Part shown: positions 41,906-49,614 of the stretch, in pieces
How positions within the stretch are numbered: position 1 is the stretch's first letter
How the letters are laid out: the number at the start of each line of letters is the position of its first letter
Assembly: GCF_000719135.1 (NCBI RefSeq)
Contig: NZ_JOEK01000004.1
Span: forward strand, 212,598-276,597
Direction: 5' to 3'
DNA: 64,000 nucleotides
Source: Streptomyces avicenniae
GTDB taxonomy: Bacteria > Actinomycetota > Actinomycetes > Streptomycetales > Streptomycetaceae
Translations under genes and position numbers: made by a program
Notes under the pieces: model-generated
What the model saw: the letters and a program-made list of their open reading frames with translations, nothing else
Database searches by the model: none
What the model was told of the DNA's origin: nothing

Positions 41906-42439
41906 ATGACGAGAAGCGAGCGGCTGGCGGACCAGCTGGACCGGCACTGGCGCAAGAACGTGCGGCCACGGCTCCACGGTCTCGCCGACGACGAGTACTT
42001 CTGGGAGCCGGTGCGCGGCTGCTGGAGCGTCCGCCCGGTGGGCTCCGGGAGGTGGGCGATGGACTTCGCGTCCCCCGCCCCGGAGCCCGCGCCCGTGACC
42101 ACGATCGCCTGGCGGCTCGCGCACCTCGTCGTCTCGTGCCTGGGCTACCGCGTCGGATGGCACTTCGGTGGCCAGGACATCGACTCCGCGTCCTTCCCCT
42201 ACGCGGGGACCGCCGACGAGGCGCTCGCCCAGCTCGACGCCATGTACGAAAGATGGGACGCCGGGGTCCGCCGGCTCTCGGACGCCGACCTGGACGCTCC
42301 GCCCGCCGTGGGCCCCGAGCAGTTCCCCATGGAGGGCATCGTCCTGCACGTCAACAGGGAGCTGATCCACCACGGCGCCGAGATCTGCCTGCTGCGCGAC
42401 CTCCACCGCTGGCAGGACGGCGCACGACACCCCAGGTGA
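41906..42439 (+). CDS. DinB family protein
   Basis: 177 aa, four-helix DinB/YfiT-like metal-binding fold. Candidate metal His residues: WRLAHLVVSCLGYRVGWHFG and VNRELIHHGAEICLLRDLH. The segment DDEYFWEPVRGCWSVRP is typical of actinobacterial DinB_2 proteins, many of which are thought to use mycothiol or bacillithiol. The start is supported by a leaderless TAGGGT box. It ends at a strong hairpin shared with the converging glycosidase. Confidence 0.85.
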   Translation: MTRSERLADQLDRHWRKNVRPRLHGLADDEYFWEPVRGCWSVRPVGSGRWAMDFASPAPEPAPVTTIAWRLAHLVVSCLGYRVGWHFGGQDIDSASFPYAGTADEALAQLDAMYERWDAGVRRLSDADLDAPPAVGPEQFPMEGIVLHVNRELIHHGAEICLLRDLHRWQDGARHPR

Positions 42440-42442
42440 CCG

Positions 42443-42480
42443 CCCCTTCCCCCCGGGACGGATCGCCCGGGGGGAAGGGG
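42443..42480. terminator. Bidirectional hairpin between DinB gene and GH30 gene
   Basis: A perfect 15-bp stem: CCCCTTCCCCCCGGG (42443-42457) with 42466-42480, loop of 8 nt. Confidence 0.85.
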
Positions 42481-42487
42481 GCCTCAC

Positions 42488-44386
42488 TCACGCGTTGTAG
42501 GTCCACTTCTGGTTGGACGCGCCCGTGCAGGTCCAGATCTGCGCACGGGTGCCGTCAGCCGACGAATTGCCTGTCACGTCCAGGCACTTGTCAGCCGCCG
42601 AGTTGACCACGTCCCGCGTGGCCGCGTTGTACGACCACTGCTGCGCCCCTGTGCCGTTGCACGTGTAGAGCTGTAGTTGCGCCCCGTTCGCCGTCGAACC
42701 CGCGCTCACGTCCAGGCACTTGCCGAACGCGCGGATCGTGCCGTCCGTGCCGATCGTCCAGCGCTGCGCCTCCGAGCCGTTGCAGGAGTAGAGCTGGACG
42801 GGGGTGCCGTCCGCCGTCGAGGCACCCGCCACGTCGAGGCACTTCCCGGCCAGGCCGGTGAACGTGCCGCCGCCCGACGGGCCGCCGCCGTCGCCCGCCT
42901 GCGACCCCGACCAGGTGAAGGTCGCCGTCGTGCGGGCGGGGAGCGTGTAGGTGAAGGACTGGTTGCCCCAGTTGACGCGCACCGACTGCGACGAGGTGCC
43001 GCCGTTGTGCGCGATCAGTGCCTTCGTGCCGTTGCTGTTGCGCCACGCGACGTTCTGCACCGTGCCGTTGGCGGTCGAGTCGATGCGCTGCGCGCCCGGC
43101 TGCACGAACTTCGTGAGGTGACCGGTCGTGTAGTACTCGATCGTGTAGTCCACCTGACCGGCGCGCGGGCCGCCCTCCTGGACGGTGATCAGGCCGGTGC
43201 AGGTGCCGCAACCGCCGTTGTGCGGGCCCATGTTCTGGTTGAGCGCGAGGCTCCACTTGACCACACTGCCGCTCCAGTTGCGGGTGTAGTTGACGATGTC
43301 GTTCAGGTCCTCGTTGTGCTGGTTGCCGACCCACGTGCCGCCCGAGTGCTCGGTGCTGAACTGCGGGACGTTCGGGTACTGGTTGTGGACCTGCGTGCCG
43401 ACGCTCGGGCTGCCGCCGTACCCGTGCCACGCGACGCCGCCGAACAACGGGTCGTTGCGGATGGCCGGGTCGGCGAGGATGGCCTGGCCGATCTGCCCCC
43501 AGTCACCGTAGTTCCAGTCGTGGATCAGGACCTTGGTGGTGATCCCGGCCGCCCGGAACGCCGGGTACAGGAAGTTCTTGGTGAACTCGGTGAGGCCCGA
43601 GGCGTTCCAGCTCATCCCCGGGTAGTTCATCGCGGTGGGGTTGCCCGCCTGGCAGCAGTTGGGCTCGTTCTGCACCGAGATGTACTCCACCGGGATACCG
43701 GCGGACTGGTAGCTCTGCACGTACCTGACCAGGTACTGGGCGTACGTCGGGTAGTGCTCCCAACGCAGCCAGCCCATCTGGTCCATGCGGCCGTTGTCCT
43801 TCATCCAGCCGGGCGCGCTCCACGGCACGCCCTTCACCCGCAGCGCCGGGTTGAGCTGCTGGGCCTGGCCCGTGAGCAGCCGGACGTTGGTGTCGTAGCC
43901 GTTGGCGCCGAAGTCGTTCAGGTCGCAGCAGGTGTCGTCGAGCGACACGTTCCCCGGGCGCGACAGGTCGGAGGCGCCGATCGGGTTGCGCACGAACGAC
44001 AGGCCGATGCCGTCGGTCGGGGAGAACAGCCTGCGCATCACCTCGTCGCGGGTGGCCGCGCTGATCGCGCCGCCGCGCAGCAGGTGCGCCGTGGTGTCGG
44101 TGATGGAGGCGCCGCCGCCCTCGAAGGACTGGTAGCGGGTGTTCTCGTTGACGGTGATGGTGTGGTTGGCGGAGCCGCCCGCCGGGCCGAAGGCGAGGGG
44201 CGTCTGCTGCTGGAGGCCGCGGGTGACGTTGCGTCCGCCCGAGTCCGAGGTGGTGGTCAGCCAGACGTCCACGCGTTCCCCGGCGGCGGCGGCGCTCGGG
44301 GCCATGCCGGGGGCGATCAGGAGCATGGCGAGGGCGAGCAGCACCGCGCCGAGCGCGGCGAGCGGGTGCCGCCGGGGGAGGGACAT
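42488..44386 (-). CDS. Secreted GH30 glycoside hydrolase with ricin-type (CBM13) domain
   Basis: 632 aa. A signal peptide (MSLPRRHPLAALGAVLLALAM, cleavage after SAAAA) precedes a GH30 beta-glycanase barrel. The acid/base Glu is in YISVQNEPNCC and the nucleophile in FSTEHSGGTWVG. FEGGGASITDTTAHLL and GLSFVRNPIGASDL are family blocks. A beta-sandwich side domain follows, and then a Ricin-B-lectin trefoil with three QxW units (QRW, QQW, QKW) near the end. It fits endo-beta-1,6-glycanases (galactanase or glucanase), but the exact bond is not certain. ATG at 44386 is preferred over the TTG at 44401. Confidence 0.92.
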   Translation of the reverse strand: MSLPRRHPLAALGAVLLALAMLLIAPGMAPSAAAAGERVDVWLTTTSDSGGRNVTRGLQQQTPLAFGPAGGSANHTITVNENTRYQSFEGGGASITDTTAHLLRGGAISAATRDEVMRRLFSPTDGIGLSFVRNPIGASDLSRPGNVSLDDTCCDLNDFGANGYDTNVRLLTGQAQQLNPALRVKGVPWSAPGWMKDNGRMDQMGWLRWEHYPTYAQYLVRYVQSYQSAGIPVEYISVQNEPNCCQAGNPTAMNYPGMSWNASGLTEFTKNFLYPAFRAAGITTKVLIHDWNYGDWGQIGQAILADPAIRNDPLFGGVAWHGYGGSPSVGTQVHNQYPNVPQFSTEHSGGTWVGNQHNEDLNDIVNYTRNWSGSVVKWSLALNQNMGPHNGGCGTCTGLITVQEGGPRAGQVDYTIEYYTTGHLTKFVQPGAQRIDSTANGTVQNVAWRNSNGTKALIAHNGGTSSQSVRVNWGNQSFTYTLPARTTATFTWSGSQAGDGGGPSGGGTFTGLAGKCLDVAGASTADGTPVQLYSCNGSEAQRWTIGTDGTIRAFGKCLDVSAGSTANGAQLQLYTCNGTGAQQWSYNAATRDVVNSAADKCLDVTGNSSADGTRAQIWTCTGASNQKWTYNA

Positions 44387-44966
44387 GGGGGCCGGTCTCA
44401 AGGCGTCCTGCCTCTCTGGTGTCTCCCGTCCCGTCTCCCCGCGACGGCGGGCAGCACGGCCTCCGTCCGGTGGCGAACAGTGCGCGATGCGTTCGCGAAG
44501 TGTCCTCGGGAGAACGGCGGAGGGGGACGGGGGGCTGGGATGCGGGGGCGCGGGCGGCCCCCGCCGCTTTCCTTCAGGCGTGATTCAAGGCGCGAGACAT
44601 GCCCGCGTCAAGCCTCCCGGCATCCGGAACAAGGGCTTACTGCCTGACAGATGGCGGGTCTGCGCGTTCTCTTGACGGCCATGCCGCGCGGGCTCTAGCC
44701 TCCTGGGAAGGAAAGGTCCAGACCACAGCGTGCGGCGGCGCGCTGCGCCTCACCCTTCCGCTCACCGGTGCTGTCGCACAGGTGCGTATTTGCTTATGGA
44801 AAGGTTCTGTCCGAGGTGGCGTCGCGGGGGCGCCGCCGCAGGACGGCGCCCGGCGCGCGGCGCCGGGCCACGGCGCGGGAAAACGCTTTGACGCGGCCCG
44901 CCCACCACGGTGAGGGTGCACCCGTACCTGCCACCCAGGGGGCCGGTGGCGGCCCCGAGGAGCCAC
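44387..44966. other. 580-bp intergenic region with orphan chitinase-type motif
   Basis: No convincing gene was found between the GH30 gene and the SDR gene. It has lower GC than its neighbours in parts and holds a promoter-like TTGACG...TAGCCT with an AGGTCCAGACCA motif, and a second AT-richer patch near 44785-44805. The upstream signals of both divergent genes should be in here. Confidence 0.6.
44672..44725 (+). promoter_or_regulatory. Promoter-like element with DasR/chitinase-type repeat
   Basis: TTGACG (44672-44677), an 18-nt spacer and TAGCCT (44696-44701), then AGGTCCAGACCA (44714-44725). The last is nearly identical to the 12-bp repeats at the chitinase promoter 2.6 kb away. Which gene it controls is unclear: the next start on this strand is about 240 bp on. 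Confidence 0.45.
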
Positions 44967-45794
44967 GTGATCATCGTCTCCGCCGCATCAGGCGCACTCG
45001 GAGGGCTGGTCATCGACCGGCTCCTCACCCGTCTTCCCGCCGCCGAGGTCGTCGCGGCCGTCCGCGACCCGTCCGGCGCCCCGCAGCTCGCGGCGCGCGG
45101 CGTCACCCTCAGGCGCGGCGACTACGACGACGCCGACAGCCTCCGCACCGCCTTCGCGGGCGCGGACCGGCTGCTCCTCATCTCCTCACCTGAGCTCGAC
45201 CCGGAGCGCCGCACCCGCCACCACCTGACGGCCGTGGACGCCGCCCGCGCCGCCGGCGTCGGCTCGGTCGTCTACACGAGCTTCCTCGGCTCCGACGCCC
45301 CACGCCCCGGCGTGCCCGACGCCCACCACGCCACCGAGCAGGCCCTGCACGACAGCGGCCTGCCCCGCACCGTGCTGCGCCACCCCTTCTACAGCGAGGC
45401 GTACCTCGACGCGCCGCTCCTGCGCGCGGCCGTCGCCGCGGGCGAGCTGATCGACGGCACCGGCGGGCGCGGCCTCAACACCGCGCTGCGCGCCGACCTG
45501 GCCGAGGCCGCCGCCGTCGTCCTCACCGAGGAGGGACACCTCGGCCGCGCCTACGACTTCACCGGCGAGCCGTGGACCCTGCCGGAGCTCGCCCTGACCC
45601 TCTCGCGCGTCAGCGGCACGCCCGTCGCGCGCGTCGAGCGGGACGAGCCCGCGCCTGGGCCGCGCGGCTGGCTCGACGGCCTCGTCCGCTCCGGCGCGCT
45701 GGAGCGGCGCACCGGCGACCTGCGGGCGGTCCTGGGCCGCCCGGCGACAGGCCTGGAGGAGGCCGTCACCCGCGCCCTGGGCGCTGCTTCCTGA
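44967..45794 (+). CDS. NmrA-like NAD(P)-binding SDR (quinone oxidoreductase QOR2 type)
   Basis: 275 aa atypical short-chain dehydrogenase. The dinucleotide fold opens with VIIVSAASGALGGLVIDRLL; DYDDADSLRTAFAGADRLLLI is the second strand block and TSFLGSDAP the substrate region. It resembles NADPH:quinone oxidoreductase 2 and NmrA-type redox sensors. GTG at 44967 is chosen because GAGGAG lies 4-5 nt upstream; an in-frame GTG 19 codons earlier lacks an RBS and would add a Pro-rich leader. It stands alone and ends at a hairpin shared with the chitinase gene. Confidence 0.87.
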   Translation: MIIVSAASGALGGLVIDRLLTRLPAAEVVAAVRDPSGAPQLAARGVTLRRGDYDDADSLRTAFAGADRLLLISSPELDPERRTRHHLTAVDAARAAGVGSVVYTSFLGSDAPRPGVPDAHHATEQALHDSGLPRTVLRHPFYSEAYLDAPLLRAAVAAGELIDGTGGRGLNTALRADLAEAAAVVLTEEGHLGRAYDFTGEPWTLPELALTLSRVSGTPVARVERDEPAPGPRGWLDGLVRSGALERRTGDLRAVLGRPATGLEEAVTRALGAAS

Positions 45795-45798
45795 ACGG

Positions 45799-45835
45799 CC
45801 GTGCGCCCGGCGGTCGTTCGACGCCGGGCGCACGG
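45799..45835. terminator. Bidirectional hairpin between SDR and chitinase genes
   Basis: A perfect 14-bp stem: CCGTGCGCCCGGCG (45799-45812) with 45822-45835, loop of 9 nt. Confidence 0.85.
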
Positions 45836-45900
45836 TCACGGATGCCGGGCGTCCGGGAGGCGGCGGACGGTGCCGCCCCCCGGACGCGGTTCCTGACGGG

Positions 45901-47169
45901 TCAGTTCAGGCCGTCGTGGATGGCGCCCACCAGGTCGCCGTCCGCGCTGTCGCCCGAGAACTCCCAGAAGAACGCGCCACCGAGGTTCTCGGCCTTCGCG
46001 TACTCCATCTTCCCCAGCACCGTCTGCGGGGTGTCGTAGCTCCACCACTGGTTGCCGCAGTGCGCGTACGCCGTACCCGCCACGGTCCCGGTCGCCGGGC
46101 AGGCGGTCTCCAGCACGCGGTAGTCCTCGATACCGGCCTCGTACGTGCCCGGCGCCGCGCCGGTCGCCGTGCCGCCCGGCGCGCTCTGCGTCACGCCCGT
46201 CCAGCCCCGGCCGTAGAAGCCGATGCCGAGCAGGAGCTTGGACGAGGGCACGCCCTGACCGAGCAGCGCCTCGACGGCCGCGTCGCTCGTGAAGCCGTCC
46301 TGCGGGATGCCGTCGTACGTCGTCAGCGGCGAGTGCGGCGCGGTCGGCCCGGTCGCCGCCCACGCGCCGAAGAAGTCGTACGTCATCACCGCCAGGTAGT
46401 CGGCGTACTCGGCGCCATAGGCGTAGTCCACCGCCGCGATCTTGCCGCCGTCCGACGCGTCCGCCGTGATGGCGGCGGTCACCAGCTGGTCGCCGAACTC
46501 GGACCTGAACGCCTGCATCATGTCGCCGAAGACCTGCGGACCGCTGGTGTCGCAGGTCAGGCCGCAGCCGTTCGGGTACTCCCAGTCCAGGTCGATGCCG
46601 TCGAACACCCCGGCCCAGCGCGGATCGTTGACGAGGTCGTGACAGGACTGCGCGAACGCCTCGGGGTTCTGCATGGCCTCGGTGAAGCCGCCGGACCACG
46701 ACCAGCCGCCGAAGGACCACAGCACCTTGATGTGCGGGTAGCGCTCCTTCAGCTGGAGCAGCTGGTTGAAGTTGCCGCGCAGCGGCTGGTCCCAGGTGTC
46801 GGCGACACCGCTCACGCTCTCGGCGGCGGAGTAGGTGCGCTCGTAGGCGGCGTACGCGTCGCCCACGGTGCACTCACCGTTCACGACGTTGCCGAACGCG
46901 TAGTTGATGTGGGTGATCTGCTCGGCCGAGCCGGAGTCCACGATGTCCTTGACGTGGTAACCCCGGTCGTAGACGCCCCATTCGGCGAAATAACCCAGGT
47001 TCACCTGGCCCGCGGCGGGCTGGGGCGCCGCCGTCTCCGTACCGGCCTGGGCCGGGGTGGAGAGGGCGGCCAACGCGGAGGCGGGCAGGACAAGCGCCGC
47101 CAGGAACGTGATCAGGCGCCGCGCGCGGCGCGGCCGTCCGGTCTGCCCGGACGAGGAGGATGATCGCAA
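45901..47169 (-). CDS. Secreted GH18 chitinase
   Basis: 422 aa. A long basic signal peptide (RPRRARRLITFLAALVLPAS, cleavage after PAQAG) is followed directly by a GH18 catalytic domain; there is no carbohydrate-binding module. The catalytic motif is FDGIDLDWEYP, with the proton donor Glu197. VLWSFGGWSWSGGF (SxGG motif), YDFFGAWAATGPTAPHSPL, GIGFYGRGWTGV and WWSYDTPQTV are bacterial GH18 family A landmarks. The only plausible start is TTG at 47169, with GGGAG 6 nt upstream. The promoter has paired 12-bp repeats known from Streptomyces chitinase genes (DasR/chitin induction, glucose repression). Confidence 0.93.
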   Translation of the reverse strand: MRSSSSSGQTGRPRRARRLITFLAALVLPASALAALSTPAQAGTETAAPQPAAGQVNLGYFAEWGVYDRGYHVKDIVDSGSAEQITHINYAFGNVVNGECTVGDAYAAYERTYSAAESVSGVADTWDQPLRGNFNQLLQLKERYPHIKVLWSFGGWSWSGGFTEAMQNPEAFAQSCHDLVNDPRWAGVFDGIDLDWEYPNGCGLTCDTSGPQVFGDMMQAFRSEFGDQLVTAAITADASDGGKIAAVDYAYGAEYADYLAVMTYDFFGAWAATGPTAPHSPLTTYDGIPQDGFTSDAAVEALLGQGVPSSKLLLGIGFYGRGWTGVTQSAPGGTATGAAPGTYEAGIEDYRVLETACPATGTVAGTAYAHCGNQWWSYDTPQTVLGKMEYAKAENLGGAFFWEFSGDSADGDLVGAIHDGLN

Positions 47170-47275
47170 GGAAGTACTCCCTGAATCGGTGGGACGAGCT
47201 GTGGGGGAGCCGCGCCGTCCACCTGAGCGCGGTGGGGGGATGCTTTGTCATGTTGCGCTCATCACGGCTGCCGCG

Positions 47276-47317
47276 AGCGTAGAATGGTCTGGACCACGGG
47301 TCAAGAGGTCTGTACCA
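47276..47317 (-). promoter_or_regulatory. Chitinase promoter with paired 12-bp direct repeats
   Basis: On the minus strand: TGGTACAGACCT (47317-47306), TTGACC as -35 (47304-47299), a 17-nt spacer containing TGGTCCAGACCA (47296-47285), and TACGCT as -10 (47281-47276). The repeats flank and overlap the -35 exactly as in published Streptomyces chitinase promoters; they are also DasR-box-like. Confidence 0.85.
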
Positions 47318-47362
47318 CAGCAGGATCGGCCCCCCGGCCCGGCAACTCCCGCCCGGCGCCCG

Positions 47363-48055
47363 TCAGTCCCCCCTTCCCTGCCACGTCGTGACACACGCCT
47401 CGTTGCCCTCCGCGTCGGCCAGCACCCAGAAGGCGGGCGCGCGCGCCGCGGACAGCAGACGGCCCCCTGCGGCGAGCGCGGCGTCGATCCGCCCGGCCGC
47501 CTCGTCGTGCGGCACACACACGTCGATGTGGAACCGGTTGCGCTGCGGACGCGGCGCGTCCATCTGCTGGAACCACATCGCCGGGCCCTCCCCGACCGGA
47601 TCGACGAGCGGGTCCTCTGGGCCCTCCGCCCCCGCCTCGCCCACGTACCCGAGCACCGCGCGCCAGAACGGCCGGACCGCCCCGATGTCGAGCGCGTCGA
47701 TCGCTATCTCCAGCTGCTGCACCGACCGCGCCGCGCCCGTCCCGACCTCGGGCACCGTCGTCCACCCCGCCTCACGCAGCGCCCCTGAGACCGCCAGCGC
47801 GAGCGTGACGTCCCGCGCCGTCAGCACGCCGCGCGCGAACGTCTGCACCGTGAGGACGACCCGCTCCGCCCGCACGTCCACCCGCAGATGCCCGTCCGCG
47901 TCCTCCCCGCACACCGCCGCCGCGTCCGCCGCCGCCCGTATCCCCTCGGCCAGCGACCCCACCCGCACGGACGCGCGCAGCGCCCCGAGCAGATACCGCC
48001 ACCCCTCGCCGCTCACGGCGTCCGAGGTTTCCCGCCGTCCCCATGTCCTGTCCAT
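47363..48055 (-). CDS. Two-domain protein: pterin-dehydratase-like plus VOC (glyoxalase) domain
   Basis: 230 aa. The N-terminal half (SGEGWRYLLGALRASVRV, LRVDVRAERVVLTVQTFARG) resembles a pterin carbinolamine dehydratase-like fold. The C-terminal half is a vicinal-oxygen-chelate domain (DIGAVRPFWRAVLGY, RFHIDVCVPHDEAAGRIDAA, FWVLADAEGNEACVTTW), which has some of the metal-ligand positions of Glyoxalase_6 proteins. ATG at 48055 is used; an in-frame ATG three codons earlier is possible. Function unknown; antibiotic-binding or small-molecule-binding roles occur in VOC proteins. Confidence 0.75.
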   Translation of the reverse strand: MDRTWGRRETSDAVSGEGWRYLLGALRASVRVGSLAEGIRAAADAAAVCGEDADGHLRVDVRAERVVLTVQTFARGVLTARDVTLALAVSGALREAGWTTVPEVGTGAARSVQQLEIAIDALDIGAVRPFWRAVLGYVGEAGAEGPEDPLVDPVGEGPAMWFQQMDAPRPQRNRFHIDVCVPHDEAAGRIDAALAAGGRLLSAARAPAFWVLADAEGNEACVTTWQGRGD

Positions 48056-48157
48056 GCGGGCCATCCTGGCAGCCGCCACTGACAATTCCCCTGGTCCGCC
48101 GTCGAGCCTCCGCCGTCACGCCGCGAAACGCCCATGCGCCCGCGCCCCGGCCGGTGT

Positions 48158-48163
48158 TACGGT
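48158..48163 (+). promoter_or_regulatory. -10 box of the leaderless Thr leader transcript
   Basis: TACGGT, then CCTGCC, then the ATG of the leader peptide at 48170. The spacing puts the transcription start at that ATG. No convincing -35 was found. Confidence 0.5.
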
Positions 48164-48169
48164 CCTGCC

Positions 48170-48220
48170 ATGAAGCGCATCGGGATGACGACGACGCCGG
48201 AGACCGTCCCGGCGCGCTGA
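48170..48220 (+). CDS. Threonine-rich leader peptide (16 aa) upstream of a ThrRS gene
   Basis: Reads MKRIGMTTTPETVPAR and stops at TGA 48218-48220. Four of 16 residues are Thr, three in a row (ACG ACG ACG). It starts where a TAnnnT box predicts transcription to begin, so it would be translated from a leaderless mRNA. Fifteen bases after its stop is a perfect 13-bp hairpin, and the threonyl-tRNA synthetase gene starts 41 nt after that. The arrangement is that of ribosome-mediated attenuation: stalling at Thr codons when charged tRNA-Thr is scarce would change folding and let transcription continue. The attenuation itself is inferred. Confidence 0.6.
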   Translation: MKRIGMTTTPETVPAR

Positions 48221-48235
48221 CCGAAGTCCACCAGT

Positions 48236-48265
48236 GAAGCCCCGGGGCGAGTGCCCCGGGGCTTC
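48236..48265 (+). terminator. Candidate attenuator hairpin before thrS-like gene
   Basis: GAAGCCCCGGGGC (48236-48248) pairs perfectly with GCCCCGGGGCTTC (48253-48265) around GAGT. There is no U-tract, as with many Streptomyces terminators. It is placed between leader peptide and synthetase gene, where an attenuator belongs. Confidence 0.65.
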
Positions 48266-48306
48266 GCCGTGCGGTCACTCGCCTCACCGTTCCGCGAGGA
48301 GACCCC

Positions 48307-48351
48307 ATGCACGACCACCCCATGCACGACCACCCCATGCACGACCATCAC
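48307..48351 (+). repeat. Three tandem 15-bp repeats at the start of the ThrRS gene
   Basis: ATGCACGACCACCCC occurs twice (48307-48321, 48322-48336) and a third copy begins at 48337 with late changes. Each carries an in-frame ATG, giving the peptide MHDHP three times, so three starts are possible; only the first has GAGGAGA at good distance. Confidence 0.85.
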
Positions 48352-49560
48352 AGGCTCGGCCGCGAACTCGACCTGTTCGACACCGACCCCCTGCTCGGTG
48401 CGGGCCTGCCGTTCTGGCTCCCGGACGGCGCCGCCGTCCGCCACGCCCTGGAGGAGTACATCAGGACCGAGGAACGGCGCGCCGGATACCGGCACGTGTA
48501 CTCGCCCGTCCTCGGCAAGCGCGAGCTGTACGAGATCTCAGGACACTGGTCCCACTACAGCGGCGACATGTTCCCCCCGATGACCCTCGGCGCGGAACAG
48601 ATGCTCCTGCGCCCCAGCATGTGCCCGCACCACGCCGTCATCTACCGTTCGCGGCCCCGCAGCCACCGCGACCTGCCCCTGCGCCTGGCCGAACTGGGCG
48701 GCATGTACCGCTCCGAACCCTCCGGCGTCCTCGGCGGCCTGTCCCGCGTCCGGTCCATCCACCTCAACGACGGCCACGTCTTCTGCGCCCCGGAACAGGC
48801 CGCCGACGAGGCCGCCGCCGCCCTCGCCATGATCCACCGCGCCCACGCCGCGTCAGGCATCACCGCCGCCCGCCACCGCCTCTCCCTCCCCGGCCCAGGC
48901 GGGAAGTACGCCGCCTCCCCCGAGGCGTGGGAGCGGGCCGCCGCCCTGCTGGCCGACGTCCTCGACGCGTCGGGCACCGCCTACGACGAGGCGCCGGGCG
49001 AGGCCGCTTTCTACGGCCCGAAGATCGACGTCCAGGTCGAGGACGCCGCCGGACGCGAGTTCACCCTCTCCACCGTGCAGATCGACTTCCACCAGCCGGA
49101 GAGGTTCGGCCTCACCTACACCGGCCCCGACGGCGCGAAGCACCGCCCGGTCATGGTGCACCGCAGCGTCGTCGGCAGCATGGAGCGGGCCGTCGCGCAC
49201 CTCATCGAGCGGCACGGCGGCGCGTTCCCCGGCTGGCTCGCGCCCGTCCAGCTCGCCGTCCTGCCGGTCTCCGACACCGAACTGCCGTACGCCGAGGCCC
49301 TCGCACGGCGCGCCACCGCCCTCGGCCTGCGCGCCGAGACCCTGGCACCCGGACGCGGCAGCCTCGGCGCGCGCGTCCGACAGGCGCGGCTGGTGCCGTA
49401 CGTCGCCGTCACCGGAGCCGCCGAGGCCGCCGACGGCAGCCTCTCGCTGCGCCTGCGCGACGGACGCCGCCCCGGCCCGCTGCCCGCCGCCGACGCGCTG
49501 GCCCGCATCGGCGCGCTCGTCGCGGCGCACGGCACCGCGCTGTGGGACGACGCCGCCTGA
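48307..49560 (+). CDS. Short threonyl-tRNA synthetase paralogue lacking TGS and editing domains
   Basis: 417 aa against about 640-660 for a full ThrRS. It begins directly with the class II catalytic core after a His-rich stretch (MHDHP three times). Motif 1 region: AGLPFWLPDGAAVRHALEEY; motif 2: GGMYRSEPSGVLGGLSRVRS; motif 3: HRSVVGSMERAVAHLIE. The zinc ligands are visible: Cys in RPSMCPHHAV, His in NDGHVF, His in VMVHRSVVG. The C-terminal anticodon-binding domain follows (APVQLAVLPVSDTELPYAEA). It should charge tRNA-Thr without proofreading Ser-tRNA-Thr. The upstream Thr leader and hairpin suggest it is induced by threonine starvation or ThrRS inhibition. Confidence 0.87.
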   Translation: MHDHPMHDHPMHDHHRLGRELDLFDTDPLLGAGLPFWLPDGAAVRHALEEYIRTEERRAGYRHVYSPVLGKRELYEISGHWSHYSGDMFPPMTLGAEQMLLRPSMCPHHAVIYRSRPRSHRDLPLRLAELGGMYRSEPSGVLGGLSRVRSIHLNDGHVFCAPEQAADEAAAALAMIHRAHAASGITAARHRLSLPGPGGKYAASPEAWERAAALLADVLDASGTAYDEAPGEAAFYGPKIDVQVEDAAGREFTLSTVQIDFHQPERFGLTYTGPDGAKHRPVMVHRSVVGSMERAVAHLIERHGGAFPGWLAPVQLAVLPVSDTELPYAEALARRATALGLRAETLAPGRGSLGARVRQARLVPYVAVTGAAEAADGSLSLRLRDGRRPGPLPAADALARIGALVAAHGTALWDDAA

Positions 49561-49570
49561 TCGGGCCCCG

Positions 49571-49614
49571 GGACCGGTGGTACGCGCCCGCACCCCGACG
49601 CGTACTACCGGTCC
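49571..49614. terminator. Bidirectional hairpin after ThrRS paralogue
   Basis: A 16-bp stem, 49571-49586 with 49599-49614, with one G-T pair and a 12-nt loop. It overlaps the stop of the convergent kinase gene. Confidence 0.75.

Noticed and set aside
48307..49560. ThrRS gene as a truncated pseudogene
   Set aside because: All catalytic motifs, zinc ligands and the anticodon domain are present, with its own RBS and leader. The missing part corresponds to whole domains.
49571..49590. GGTGGTACGCG near the ThrRS gene, reminiscent of a T-box core
   Set aside because: It lies downstream of the gene, lacks the ACCGCG end of the T-box sequence and is explained as one arm of a bidirectional terminator. 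No T-box or specifier stem was seen upstream.
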